From Rhodocyclaceae bacterium (GTDB taxonomy: Bacteria > Pseudomonadota > Gammaproteobacteria > Burkholderiales > Rhodocyclaceae), in assembly GCA_023150275.1 (NCBI GenBank), contig JAKLLG010000017.1, forward strand, positions 1-64,000: a DNA stretch of 64,000 nucleotides, read 5' to 3'. Both the position numbers and the translations under genes were made by a program. Below are positions 1 through 9,468 of the stretch, piece after piece. Under the pieces are notes generated by a model. It was not told the origin of the DNA, ran no database searches, and saw only the letters and a list, made by a program, of their open reading frames with translations. Numbering within the stretch: the stretch's first letter is position 1; the number at the start of each line of letters is the position of its first letter.

Positions 1-99
1 CTTCTCGCTTCAATGTATTTCGGCTGCGAATGGCCTGATCTCGGAGCGAGCGTGATTTCCGGGATAGTCACGACTAAACACAGACCCCACAAAGACAAA

Positions 100-127
100 A
101 ACCCCGTCTCTCGAAAAAGACGGGGTT
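100..127 (-). terminator. Rho-independent terminator of the torF-glnK-amtB operon
   Basis: A 10-bp perfect stem (AACCCCGTCT pairing with AGACGGGGTT) with an 8-nt loop is followed, read on the minus strand, by a T-rich stretch. It lies about 60 bp past the amtB stop and fits the end of that transcript. Nothing recognisable lies in bases 1-99. Confidence 0.85.
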
Positions 128-190
128 AGTCAGCAGTCTGGGGCGCCCGAAGGCGCCCGCAAGGGAGTCATGCTGCAGGGAGGTATTCTG

Positions 191-1687
191 TCAGTGGTGG
201 TAGGCCGATTCGCCGTGGGCGGTGATGTCGAGGCCTTCGCGCTCTTCCTCTTCCGGCACGCGCAGACCGATCACCACATCGACCAGCTTGAAGGCAACCA
301 GCGAGACCACGGCCGACCAGACGACGACGGTACCGACGCCCCACAGCTGGCTGATCACCTGCGCCGTCATGTCGTAGTCGCCGACCTTGTTGGCCACGTA
401 GTCGTACACGCCGGTGCCGCCCAGCGACGGCGCCGCGAAGACGCCGGTGAGGATGGCGCCGAGGATGCCGCCGACGCCATGCACGCCGAACACGTCGAGC
501 GAGTCGTCCGCGCCGAGCAGACGCTTCAGGCCATTGACACCCCACAGGCAGATCACGCCGGCAGCGAGGCCAATGACGATGGCGCCGGTGACGCCGACGA
601 AGCCGGCGGCCGGGGTGATCGCGACGAGGCCGGCGACCGCACCCGAGGCGGCACCCAGCATCGAGGGCTTACCCTTGAGCAGCCATTCCGCGAACATCCA
701 GGACATTGCCGCGCAGGCCGTGGCCAGCCAGGTCGTCACCATCGCCAGCGCAGCACCGCCGGAGGCTTCGAGCGCGGAACCCGCGTTGAAGCCGAACCAG
801 CCGAACCACAGCAGCGAGGCGCCGATCATCGTGAAGGTGAGGCTGTGCGGGGCCATCGACTCGCGGCCGTAGCCGACGCGCTTGCCGATCAGGAAGGCAC
901 CGACGAGACCGGCGACGGCAGCGTTGATATGCACCACGGTGCCGCCGGCGAAGTCGAGCGCGCCCTTCTGGAACAGGAAGCCGGCCGTCTTGCCCGCCGC
1001 TTCACCCGCGGCAGCGTCAACATAGGCATCCGGACCGGCCCAGTACCAGACCATGTGCGCCATCGGCAGGTAGGAGAGCGTGAACCAGATGACCATGAAC
1101 GCAAGCACCGCCGAGAACTTCACGCGCTCGGCGAAGGCGCCGACGATAAGGCCGCAGGTGATCGCCGCGAAGGCACCCTGGAAGATCACGTAGGCGTACT
1201 CGGAGATGACCACGCCCTTGGAGAACGTCGCCGCCACCGACTCGACCGTGACGCCCTTGAGGAACATCTTGTCGAGCGTGCCGAAGAAGGCGCCGCCTTC
1301 GGTGAAGGCTACCGAGTAGCCATAGACCACCCAGAGCACGCTGATCAGCGAGAAGGTCACGAAGACCTGCATCAGCACCGAGAGCATGTTCTTCGAACGG
1401 ACGAGACCGCCGTAGAACAGGGCGAGACCGGGGATCGACATCAGGATCACCAGCGCGGCACTGGTCATGACCCAGGCGTTGTCCCCCTTGTTCGCCACGG
1501 CAGCGGGAGCAGCGGCCGGGGCAGCAGCTTCCGCGGCCGGCGCGGCGGCAGCCGTAGCGGGGGCCGCCGCAGCCGGTGCGGTAGCGGCGGGGGCCGCCGG
1601 CTTCTCCTCGGCCCAGGCCGGGGTGCCGACACTGCCGACAGCCACGGCGCCCAGCAGGGCCAGCGTTGCAAATATGCGCTTCATCAT
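191..1687 (-). CDS. amtB: Ammonium transporter AmtB
   Basis: Ammonium/ammonia channel of the Amt/Mep/Rh family in the inner membrane. The 498-residue product has a cleavable signal peptide ending near AWAEE, then an unusually long Ala/Pro-rich linker (about residues 25-75) before the Amt core. The core has about 11 membrane segments and family stretches such as FYGGLVRSKN and LFGVHGVGG-like DVFGVHGVGGILG near the C-terminus. The start at 1687 is chosen because an AGGAG lies just upstream; the longer open frame to 1774 would overlap glnK. It begins 7 bp after glnK, the normal pairing in which GlnK blocks AmtB when ammonium is plentiful. Confidence 0.95.
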   Translation of the reverse strand: MMKRIFATLALLGAVAVGSVGTPAWAEEKPAAPAATAPAAAAPATAAAAPAAEAAAPAAAPAAVANKGDNAWVMTSAALVILMSIPGLALFYGGLVRSKNMLSVLMQVFVTFSLISVLWVVYGYSVAFTEGGAFFGTLDKMFLKGVTVESVAATFSKGVVISEYAYVIFQGAFAAITCGLIVGAFAERVKFSAVLAFMVIWFTLSYLPMAHMVWYWAGPDAYVDAAAGEAAGKTAGFLFQKGALDFAGGTVVHINAAVAGLVGAFLIGKRVGYGRESMAPHSLTFTMIGASLLWFGWFGFNAGSALEASGGAALAMVTTWLATACAAMSWMFAEWLLKGKPSMLGAASGAVAGLVAITPAAGFVGVTGAIVIGLAAGVICLWGVNGLKRLLGADDSLDVFGVHGVGGILGAILTGVFAAPSLGGTGVYDYVANKVGDYDMTAQVISQLWGVGTVVVWSAVVSLVAFKLVDVVIGLRVPEEEEREGLDITAHGESAYHH

Positions 1688-1694
1688 GGGCTCC

Positions 1695-2928
<1,234 letters not shown>

Positions 2929-2984
2929 GGAGGACTCCTCGATCTTAGGTTGGCAATGAAAATGAAAAGCTTGCGTCATCTATT

Positions 2985-3000
2985 AGCAGCACCCGTGCCA
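2985..3000 (-). promoter_or_regulatory. Sigma-54 (-24/-12) promoter of torF-glnK-amtB
   Basis: Read on the minus strand the sequence is TGGCACGGGTGCTGCT, that is TGGCAC-N5-CTGC against the consensus TGGCAC-N5-TTGC. It lies about 57 bp ahead of the porin start codon. This is the expected promoter class for glnK-amtB (RpoN with NtrC). The NtrC sites were not resolved. Confidence 0.7.
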
Positions 3001-3167
3001 GGCGAACTTTCACATACAATTCAATAACTTGAAAAACAGCCCATCGCCAACACGCACCATCGGGGTGCGTTCACGAACACCCGTGCGCCAGCACGGTGCG
3101 GGGCCGGGCGCCCTCCGGCGCTGTGCTAAACTCGGCGCTCCCGAACTGGTGCATGGCAGGACATCCG

Positions 3168-3407
3168 ATGCTCGATCCAAAGATCTTCGAAGAACTGAAC
3201 AACAAGCTCTCGGCGCTGATCGCCGCGAGCCCGGCTCGGGACATTGAAAGAAACGTGAAGGCCCTGCTGGCCAGCGTCTTCGAGAAGATGGAACTGGTCA
3301 CGCGCGAGGAATTCGAGATCCAGGCAGAACTGCTCGCCCGCACCCGCGAAAAGCTCACAGCGCTCGAAGCGCGCGTTGCCGAGCTGGAAAAGAACGCCGG
3401 AAAGTAA
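3168..3407 (+). CDS. ubiK: Ubiquinone biosynthesis accessory factor UbiK
   Basis: The 79-residue helical protein of the YqiC/UbiK family starts MLDPKIFEELNNKLSALI and ends in a strong coiled coil (TREKLTALEARVAELEK). The family is known to help the cytosolic Ubi complex in aerobic ubiquinone synthesis and to form trimeric coiled coils. The start at 3168 has CAGGA upstream; an in-frame ATG at 3153 is the alternative. It stands 14 bp before comM, an order common in Rhodocyclales-like genomes. Confidence 0.85.
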   Translation: MLDPKIFEELNNKLSALIAASPARDIERNVKALLASVFEKMELVTREEFEIQAELLARTREKLTALEARVAELEKNAGK

Positions 3408-3421
3408 GGCGTAAGGCGCAC

Positions 3422-3535
3422 ATGCCACTGGCCGTCGTCCGCAGCCGGGGTCTGGACGGACTCGCAGCACCGGCGGTCGCGGTGGAAGTGCATCTCTCCG
3501 GGGGACTCCCCTCGGTGACGCTAGTGGAGCGATAA
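3422..3535 (+). pseudogene. comM: comM (yifB) 5' fragment, cut off by an integrated island
   Basis: The frame from ATG 3422 reads MPLAVVRSRGLDGLAAPAV and on to GGLPSVTLV, the conserved N-terminus of ComM/YifB. It then runs into island DNA, adds Glu-Arg and stops at 3533-3535. The matching continuation (TLVGLPDTEVKEARDRV) is at 9742. Joining 3422..3519 to 9742..11140 gives one uninterrupted frame of 498 codons, the usual ComM length. ComM is a branch-migration helicase of natural transformation, so the strain probably lacks it while the island is integrated. Confidence 0.93.
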
Positions 3536-3539
3536 TTGC
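3511..3539 (+). other. attL junction of the comM island
   Basis: comM sequence CTCGGTGAC passes into island sequence GCTAGTGG and then AGCGATAATTGC (3528-3539), one arm of the attP inverted repeat. The likely crossover is AC at 3518-3519. Because both junctions read AC-N-CT-N-GT, a crossover anywhere in 3518-3525 would be compatible; the symmetry of the repeat favours AC. Confidence 0.75.
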
Positions 3540-3560
3540 CCTTTTATTGCGAGTAACGCC

Positions 3561-5105
3561 GTGCCTACTGCTTATTCGTATGTCCGTTTCTCTAGTGCCA
3601 GGCAAGCCGGTGGCGATTCCCTGCGTCGGCAGACTGAAATGGCTCGCGCATACGCAAGCCGGCACGAACTGGAACTCGCAGACGTTTCCTACCAGGATCT
3701 AGGCGTCTCGGGTTTTGATAAATCAAATTTCGAAAAAGGTGCGCTTTCAGTTTTTTTGAAGCTGGTCAGCGAAGGAAAGATTAGCCAAGGCTCCTATCTC
3801 CTAGTCGAGCAATTTGACCGTCTAAGCCGAGCTGAAATTCCCGACGCATTACGACTTCTCCTGAACTTGGTATCGTCTGGAATCATTGTCGTCACGTTGC
3901 TGGATCAGCGCGTTTGGGACAAAAATTCCATCAATGACGTGGCCAATATCCTCACGTCGATCATTTCCATGCATCGCGCCCATGAAGAGAGCGCCCTGAA
4001 GTCAAAGCGATTGCGCTCGGTGTGGGGCAAGAAGAAGGAAAACGCTTCTCGCGCGATAGTTACAAGCGAATGCCCGCGCTGGTTAAAGCTCAGTGATGAC
4101 GGATCACACTTTGAGGTGCGAGAGGATCGGGCAAACTCGGTGCATCGGGTTTTTGATATGCGGACGAAGGGCTTCGGTGTTGTCGCTATCGTTCGGCGCG
4201 CAAATCAGGAAAAGTGGCCCGTTCCTGGTAACGGCTCAACTTGGCATACATCGCTCGTGGGTCGTATTCTGCGAAATCGCGCGGTGCTGGGTGAATATCA
4301 ACCGCTGAGCTACCAAGACAAGACTCGCGTGCCTGTTGGCGAGCCTGTAAAAGGGTATTACCCGGCGATCATCGATGAATCGACCTTTCTCAAGGCGCAG
4401 GCGATTGCCATACGCCACACGGAGTTTCCGCGCCGGAGGGATACGAATTATCGGAACTTCCTGCAAGGGTTGCTGTATTGCAAATGCGGGAAGCGATTTG
4501 TGCGTAAAAACAAGACGTCCACGAAGAAGCTGGGCTACTCCAGATATTATTGCAACGATCGTGTCCGAGGAATTACCAAGTGTCCGTCGGCAAGCTCTTC
4601 TAATCTTGAAGGCGCAGTACTTACTGCCATCGCGAACTTGCTCCCTCAGCACTTCGCGGACACACAAGACGCTCAACTTCTCCAGACGGAGATTGAGTTA
4701 TTGGAGACTGAAATTTGTGCTCACCGACAGCGCATTGATAAGTTTGCCGAGGCCATAGCTGAAGCGCCGTCTCATGTACCGACGTTAGCACTCAAGATTA
4801 TTGAGTCGGAGACCGCCATCCTAGATTTATCAAAGAGACGCGACGCCAAAATTGCGGAGCTCGAGGAGTCCCGTGTCGAGAATCCAGAAGAAATTCTCAC
4901 GAATCTAATGCGGGCAGTAACCGCCACAGACTCTGTCGATGCGCGAGTTGAATTTCGCGAAACCCTAATGCGCTTTGTCGATCGAATCGTAGTGTTTCCG
5001 ACCGAGCAATACATCGCACTTCAGTTCAAGGGGATGACTGAGCAAATCATCCAGCCGATGAGTTTATCGGCCACGTTGCCTGGAATTATGTCGTCGCGAG
5101 ATTAG
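3561..5105 (+). CDS. Large serine recombinase (site-specific integrase)
   Basis: The 514-residue protein from a GTG start probably integrates and excises the island. The N-terminal resolvase domain (about 1-150) shows the YxRxS signature YSYVRFSS with nucleophile Ser11 and the downstream EQFDRLSR helix. The recombinase domain follows (about 165-270, ending in GYYPAIIDESTF). Then comes a zinc ribbon (Cys pair in YCKCG and a later Cys pair around YYCND and KCPSA, about 310-345) and a coiled coil (about 370-400, EIELLETEICAHRQRI). This is the layout of large serine integrases. It sits 36 bp inside the left end, next to its own attachment site, as expected for this class. Confidence 0.93.
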   Translation: MPTAYSYVRFSSARQAGGDSLRRQTEMARAYASRHELELADVSYQDLGVSGFDKSNFEKGALSVFLKLVSEGKISQGSYLLVEQFDRLSRAEIPDALRLLLNLVSSGIIVVTLLDQRVWDKNSINDVANILTSIISMHRAHEESALKSKRLRSVWGKKKENASRAIVTSECPRWLKLSDDGSHFEVREDRANSVHRVFDMRTKGFGVVAIVRRANQEKWPVPGNGSTWHTSLVGRILRNRAVLGEYQPLSYQDKTRVPVGEPVKGYYPAIIDESTFLKAQAIAIRHTEFPRRRDTNYRNFLQGLLYCKCGKRFVRKNKTSTKKLGYSRYYCNDRVRGITKCPSASSSNLEGAVLTAIANLLPQHFADTQDAQLLQTEIELLETEICAHRQRIDKFAEAIAEAPSHVPTLALKIIESETAILDLSKRRDAKIAELEESRVENPEEILTNLMRAVTATDSVDARVEFRETLMRFVDRIVVFPTEQYIALQFKGMTEQIIQPMSLSATLPGIMSSRD

Positions 5106-5636
5106 TACCCCTCTCCCCGCACCCCTCTCCCCCTCGGGGATAACTTCTCTTGGTTTGTAGGTATTTCAGGTACTACCCTGACAGGGCTTTTAGATTAATC
5201 AATGGAAGGATCGGTTTTTCGATCTTCCTGGCGAATTCGAGCAGAGTTCCGCCCTACCCACAACGTCGCTAAACTGTTGTGAGTCCGACCTCTGCTCGGT
5301 ATCTCCCCGGGTCATCCGAGCCGGGGGGCATCTGCACATTCCCCCGTTGAACAGACTATTGCGAGGAATGCAGTCTCGCCCAGCTTGCGCTCTGTTCTTA
5401 CGTCCCACGCTGCACCCCTAGCTTTCGTCCTTGGTGCAATCTACCGCCCAGTCGATCCGCGTCTGAATACCTGCATGCACTGGACGAGCCTCGTTCATCA
5501 CAAACTTTAGCAACCGCGTTTTACGGTTTCGATATTGAGTATAGGAACCAAGTCTAGAATTTTTCACTCTCCGTGAAATTTTTTCGTGCCCACGTTTTTT
5601 GCACGCCGAAGGCGGGCGAGGCGTTCAGCCGAAGCC

Positions 5637-5657
5637 CCTGCGTCCCTCGGACGCAGG
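5637..5657 (+). repeat. Perfect 9-bp hairpin
   Basis: CCTGCGTCC, loop CTC, GGACGCAGG. It lies in the GC-rich noncoding part of the island and has no T-run after it, so it is not an obvious terminator. Confidence 0.7.
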
Positions 5658-5752
5658 TGCGGGGGAGCCAAAAAGCGTAGCGGTCCGCCAGGAGCGCAGT
5701 GAGCCCCAGCGAACGTTAGCTTTATTGGGGGCAACGCCACCGTCCCTGCGCT

Positions 5753-5836
5753 TTGCGCGGGCAACCTGGCCGGGCTGGCGTTAGCAAGCCAACTTTGCCC
5801 GCATTTGGCAAAGGGTTGGGCAGGTTGCCCGCGCAA
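5753..5836 (+). repeat. 16-bp perfect inverted repeat with 52-bp spacer
   Basis: TTGCGCGGGCAACCTG (5753-5768) is the exact reverse complement of CAGGTTGCCCGCGCAA (5821-5836). The spacer contains a further TTTGCCCGCATTTGGCAAA-like hairpin. Such nested repeats are common at nick sites and origins of mobilizable elements, but no nic consensus was recognised. Confidence 0.75.
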
Positions 5837-6008
5837 CGTGCGGGGGACGGCTCGCTTTTGTGTTTGCGAAATCCCCTAGGATTTCAGGGCGGTCTAGGGC
5901 GTCTCAGCCCGTAATGACCGAACGGCAAACAGAATTTTCGTTAGCACTATTCGATTTTCCAGTTTTGTACCTATACCCGACATACATCTTTATTTTGGGA
6001 GAGTACAA

Positions 6009-6749
6009 ATGACCAGCAATTCGGATATTGCAGACGCCAATGCAAGAGCCATTCTTACCGCTTTAAACCGCTACGGATATCTGCGCGTCGCGGACATTAC
6101 AAAGCTAGTTTGGGGTTGGAACGCTAGCGACACAATGTGCCGGCGCACGACTCGACGTTTGCGCGACGACAAGTTGGTAGACGAAAAGAGGCTCAGGGAC
6201 GGCTGCCTAGTCTTTGCACTGTCAGTGAGAGGCGCAAACGTGTTGCGGAAGCTGGGCTTAAACGCTCATGCGACGCGCCGACTACTCGGAAGCTTGGGAA
6301 ATTTCGAGCATCGTTGCCTTGCGAATGTAATCGCCATTTACTACGAGCAGAATCCCGAAAATCAAGTACTGACGGAATTCCAAATTCAATCCGGTTTACT
6401 CAATCTCGGCCAGAGTCTGAACAAGCTTCCTGACTATTTTGTAATCACTCCGGAGGGCTGTATATGGGGCGAAGTCGAAAGAAGTCGGCGCAGCAATCTC
6501 GACTGGATCAGGTTGATGAGGTTTTTAAAACTTATTACGACTTGCGCTCCGGGAGAGAACCCAGAGCTTAACGCGAGCCAGGACCTCTATCTTCTGCGCG
6601 TTGAATTTGTATGCACCCGCGCGTTCGAAGCTGCGCTTCGGCGCAGGCTTGCCAGTCATCTCCCGTACAAGCGATTCGAAGAGCGATCGCCAGATGGGCT
6701 GGCGGATGATTTCATCGACAACTGGATCTGGTTTCGCCATCTCGACTAA
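6009..6749 (+). CDS. Replication-relaxation-like winged-helix protein
   Basis: The 246-residue protein has an N-terminal winged helix (about 10-85: ILTALNRYGYLRVADITKL, then RRTTRRLRDDKLVDEKRL and a VFALSVRGANVL wing ending). A C-terminal half follows with LPDYFVITPEGCIWGEVERS, the PD...E pattern seen in Replic_Relax (PF13814-type) proteins of plasmids and integrative elements. These are thought to act in replication or relaxation of the element. It lies just after the structured noncoding region. The family call rests on pattern recognition only; a plain wHTH DNA-binding protein is the alternative. Confidence 0.55.
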   Translation: MTSNSDIADANARAILTALNRYGYLRVADITKLVWGWNASDTMCRRTTRRLRDDKLVDEKRLRDGCLVFALSVRGANVLRKLGLNAHATRRLLGSLGNFEHRCLANVIAIYYEQNPENQVLTEFQIQSGLLNLGQSLNKLPDYFVITPEGCIWGEVERSRRSNLDWIRLMRFLKLITTCAPGENPELNASQDLYLLRVEFVCTRAFEAALRRRLASHLPYKRFEERSPDGLADDFIDNWIWFRHLD

Positions 6750-6756
6750 ATCTCGT

Positions 6757-6804
6757 GTGCGAAATAGTGCGCACTTTTGTTCAATAGTGCGTACTATTTC
6801 GCAC
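6757..6804 (+). promoter_or_regulatory. Operator-like inverted repeat before the RHH/methyltransferase genes
   Basis: GTGCGAAATAGT (6757-6768) is repeated as the exact reverse complement ACTATTTCGCAC (6793-6804). Between and overlapping them, AATAGTGCGCAC (6763) and AATAGTGCGTAC (6783) form a direct repeat 20 bp apart. It ends 21 bp before the small RHH-like gene, the natural candidate to bind it and set methyltransferase expression. Confidence 0.7.
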
Positions 6805-6825
6805 TAGCGTGTTAGAGTTTTAACT

Positions 6826-7014
6826 ATGGCCGTCGATCCGCTTTCGCGTCTTACCGTTCTCCTGTCCGCTGACGAGTTCAAGCGGTTCGAGGTTTATTGC
6901 TCAAAGCTGGGATTTAAGAAGAGCACTTTGGTCGCTCGACTAATTCGAGAGCATTTAGAAGGCCACGACGCCCAGCGTCAGCAACGTTTTAAAGAATCTC
7001 GGAGTAAGCGATGA
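6826..7014 (+). CDS. Small ribbon-helix-helix-like protein
   Basis: 62 residues, MAVDPLSRLTVLLSADEFKRF and on to KSTLVARLIREHLEGH. The short strand followed by two helices fits a CopG/Arc-type RHH DNA-binding protein. It overlaps the methyltransferase start (ATGA at 7011-7014), so the two are translationally coupled. The operator-like repeats upstream suggest it is the controller of the restriction-modification operon. Function is inferred. Confidence 0.6.
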   Translation: MAVDPLSRLTVLLSADEFKRFEVYCSKLGFKKSTLVARLIREHLEGHDAQRQQRFKESRSKR

Positions 7015-8066
7015 GGCAATCATCTCGTTCAAAAAGTTCTCCCGGCATTTCAAAGGGCTGGAAGGTGCTGTCGCTCTTTTCTGGCGGAGGCGGTCTAGAC
7101 ATTGGTTTAGAGCTGGCGGGATTCGAGACCGTTACTTGCGTCGATAACGATCCTGAGTCCTGCAAAACACTTCGACACAACCGGCCTCACTGGGAGGTAT
7201 TTGAGGGGGACATTCGCGAATTCACTCCCAAGGGACAATTTGACGTTGTCGTTGGGGGACCACCCTGCCAAGGATTCAGCACAGCTGGCAAGGGGAATCC
7301 GAATGATCCGAGAAATTTTCTGTGGCGCGAGTATTTTCGCGTTGTCGCAACGGTTAAACCAAAGGCGATCCTTTTGGAAAATGTTGCGGGCATGCTGAAT
7401 AAGAAGAATGCTCACCACATTCAGGAGTTTCTTGAAAGCTTGCGGTCGTTGGGCTATTGCGCGACATACGGGGTATTGGATGCGGCCGAGTATGGAGTTC
7501 CCCAGCACCGGAAGCGGTTGATCATTGTTGCCGGACTTGGCTGGTCGCCTACCCTCCCGACTGGTAGCAAACATTTCGTCAGCGCCCAAACCGCGATCGG
7601 TGATCTTATAGCTAGCACCGATGCTCCTAACCACGAACCGAACTGCCATGCACCGCACGTTGTAAAGCGTTGGTCGAAGTTGGCGGAGGGAGAGGTGGAC
7701 CCAAACTATCGGCGAGGGCGAATCCATTCGACAAAGCCTAGCCCTACAATTCGGGCTGGTGGTGGGCACGGTCCTCGGGGCGACCATCTCGCTGGATTTC
7801 ATCCGCCCATTCACTACTCGCTACCTCGTCAGTTGACCGTGCGAGAGTCGGCGCGCATCCAGTCCTTCCCTGATAGCTGGATTTTCTGCGGAAGCAAAAC
7901 CGCTCAAGGGCGCCAAGTTGGAAATGCAGTCCCACCGCTTCTTGCCAAAGCAATCGGATTGTCTTTGGCGGAGGGATTGAGCGCACGCTATAAAGTGACG
8001 TCAAAGGCTCGGGTTCGAGCTAGTGCTAACGCCAAATCAGCATCTACGGAAGAGGCTACGGTCTAG
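7011..8066 (+). CDS. C5-cytosine DNA methyltransferase
   Basis: A 351-residue type II DNA (cytosine-5) methyltransferase. Visible motifs in order: I (LSLFSGGGGLDIGLELAGF), IV with catalytic Cys (GGPPCQGFSTAG), VI (LLENVAGML), VIII (QHRKRLIIVAG), and IX/X near the C-terminus (ESARIQSFPDSW, then GRQVGNAVPPLLAKAIG). The target recognition region between VIII and IX is about 100 residues and its specificity cannot be read from the sequence. It should protect the host DNA from the endonuclease at 8506-9468. It is coupled to the RHH-like gene by ATGA overlap and followed by vsr after 7 bp. Confidence 0.95.
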   Translation: MRQSSRSKSSPGISKGWKVLSLFSGGGGLDIGLELAGFETVTCVDNDPESCKTLRHNRPHWEVFEGDIREFTPKGQFDVVVGGPPCQGFSTAGKGNPNDPRNFLWREYFRVVATVKPKAILLENVAGMLNKKNAHHIQEFLESLRSLGYCATYGVLDAAEYGVPQHRKRLIIVAGLGWSPTLPTGSKHFVSAQTAIGDLIASTDAPNHEPNCHAPHVVKRWSKLAEGEVDPNYRRGRIHSTKPSPTIRAGGGHGPRGDHLAGFHPPIHYSLPRQLTVRESARIQSFPDSWIFCGSKTAQGRQVGNAVPPLLAKAIGLSLAEGLSARYKVTSKARVRASANAKSASTEEATV

Positions 8067-8073
8067 CAACACC

Positions 8074-8490
8074 ATGGACGTCTTTTCGAGAGAAAAGCGG
8101 TCCGAGATCATGTCCCGCATTAAAGGGCGTGGGAATGCTGCTACCGAGCTCGTGGTTCGGGCTCTTTTCCGCGCCAATTCAATTACTGGCTGGCGACGTC
8201 AGTTTAGTATCGTTGGTAAGCCTGATTTTGCATTTCCGTCTGCTAAAGTTGCCGTCTTCGTTGATGGCTGTTTTTGGCATGGCTGCCCCAAGTGCCGGCG
8301 CATTCCGAAGTCGAACCAAGACTACTGGTTGCAGAAAATTCGGTCGAACAAGGCGAGAGACCGGAGGGTTAGCGCTGAGCTAAAGGCGAAGGGCTGGACA
8401 GTCCTCCGGGTTTGGCAATGCCAACTTGCGAAACCCGCACGCTTCCTGAATCGCATCAAAAAATTGCTGGAACCTGGCTTAAGTTTGTGA
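8074..8490 (+). CDS. vsr: Very short patch repair endonuclease (Vsr)
   Basis: A 138-residue mismatch nickase that repairs T:G mismatches produced when 5-methylcytosine deaminates. It starts MDVFSREKRSEIMSRIKGRG and shows the Vsr signatures GKPDFAFPSAKVAVFVDGCFWHGC (catalytic Asp and zinc-ligand Cys/His), NQDYW, KIRSNKARDRRV and the ending GWTVLRVWQCQL. The start at 8074 avoids the large overlap with the methyltransferase that the longer frame (8023) would need. Pairing with a C5 methyltransferase is typical. Confidence 0.93.
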   Translation: MDVFSREKRSEIMSRIKGRGNAATELVVRALFRANSITGWRRQFSIVGKPDFAFPSAKVAVFVDGCFWHGCPKCRRIPKSNQDYWLQKIRSNKARDRRVSAELKAKGWTVLRVWQCQLAKPARFLNRIKKLLEPGLSL

Positions 8491-8505
8491 CGTCGGACGT
8501 TGCGC

Positions 8506-9468
8506 TTACAACGGAAATACTTTCGCCCTGGTAGCCTTCGTTTTTGCTTGCACAATCTCGTTTATTGTCCGGAAGAACTGCTTCGCCGGCATCGGTGATA
8601 CTGCATCTAGTGCCGTCCGGCTGTCCGCGATAGTCGTGTAGAGAAACGAAGGGGGAGAGAGTCCTTCTGCCGGTTCCAATTTCGTTATCGCGAAGATGAC
8701 TTCGCAAGCTTCCAGCATGTTGGCTTTTTTCTCTGCTGGCGTCGTAGCGTTTCCTTCGGGAATCTGAACCTCTCGCAGTTCGGACATGTTGTCGAAAACG
8801 TAGTCGTCCACTAGGACTACTGTTTTCCGCGCTGCGTTGGTTAAATGTCTCGCCTTGCTTTCTAATTGCGGGCCCAGTCGCTTTGGTACGGAACTCTTGT
8901 AGTCTGGGTGCCTGAAGTGCACCGGGGCTGTAAGGACACCGTTGTGTCGTTCGATTTCGTCAAAATCTGCGTCTTGGCTTTTTCCCGACATATAGACGGA
9001 CTGGGTTTCAACCGCGCAAAAATTCTCTGGATTATCTTTATCGACCAAAATCCAATCGATTCTGCCGGCGTAGGCTGGCGCACCATTGCTCCGCTTATTC
9101 ACCAGGCTGAGCGAGTAGGGCACTTCTCGAACGAGAAGCACGCTGGTGGCATCCAACACATCCGACGCGATCGCTAACAACACGTCTTTCGTGACTAGAC
9201 GGGACGGACAAATTGCGACGCGTTTTCCAGTTGGAAGGGTGCTACCTCCTGACGACGCATATTTTTGCGTCGAACAGATGCCCCCCTTCTTATTGCAAGT
9301 AAAGCCGGGGATAAACGAGCCCATAAAAGGGCAAGGCCGGCAGACCTCCGAAACGCTCTTTTTTGCGTCTTGCGCGTACACCTTTCGCTCGGCGTTGGTC
9401 AAAGCTGTAATATCGCGACCATACCATTCTGCGATGCCCCACCGCTCTGACGACGAACGTGCAACCAT
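8506..9468 (-). CDS. NotI-family type II restriction endonuclease
   Basis: 320 residues. Four cysteines are spaced like the iron-binding Cys4 site of R.NotI: CPF (C46), C58, GxC (C65) and CPSR (C87). Further on comes RIDWIL with Asp138, and AVETQ with Glu154 and Gln156, the D...ExQ form of the PD-(D/E)xK active site known in NotI. The start at 9468 (MVARSSSERW) has AGGGG 6 bp upstream; a start at 9504 is possible. It is convergent with vsr, 15 bp apart, on the opposite strand from its methyltransferase. The recognition site is not predictable here. Confidence 0.82.
   Translation of the reverse strand: MVARSSSERWGIAEWYGRDITALTNAERKVYAQDAKKSVSEVCRPCPFMGSFIPGFTCNKKGGICSTQKYASSGGSTLPTGKRVAICPSRLVTKDVLLAIASDVLDATSVLLVREVPYSLSLVNKRSNGAPAYAGRIDWILVDKDNPENFCAVETQSVYMSGKSQDADFDEIERHNGVLTAPVHFRHPDYKSSVPKRLGPQLESKARHLTNAARKTVVLVDDYVFDNMSELREVQIPEGNATTPAEKKANMLEACEVIFAITKLEPAEGLSPPSFLYTTIADSRTALDAVSPMPAKQFFRTINEIVQAKTKATRAKVFPL

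Larger units (their letters stand above)
5106..6008. other. Noncoding, structured region of the island
   Basis: About 900 bp without a convincing gene. The middle part (about 5595-5870) is much more GC-rich than the rest of the island and holds nested inverted repeats, listed separately. Short GTTAGC motifs recur (around 5715, 5780, 5940). The left part (5106-5590) contains a weak hairpin at 5204-5228 (GGAAGGATCG pairing with CGATC-TTCC) and nothing else I recognise. The position ahead of a replication-relaxation-like gene suggests an origin of transfer or replication, or a structured RNA. This is inference. Confidence 0.5.

Noticed and set aside
5199..5836. Small open frames in the structured noncoding region
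   Set aside because: They run across the inverted repeats on both strands, have no start signals and no recognisable product.
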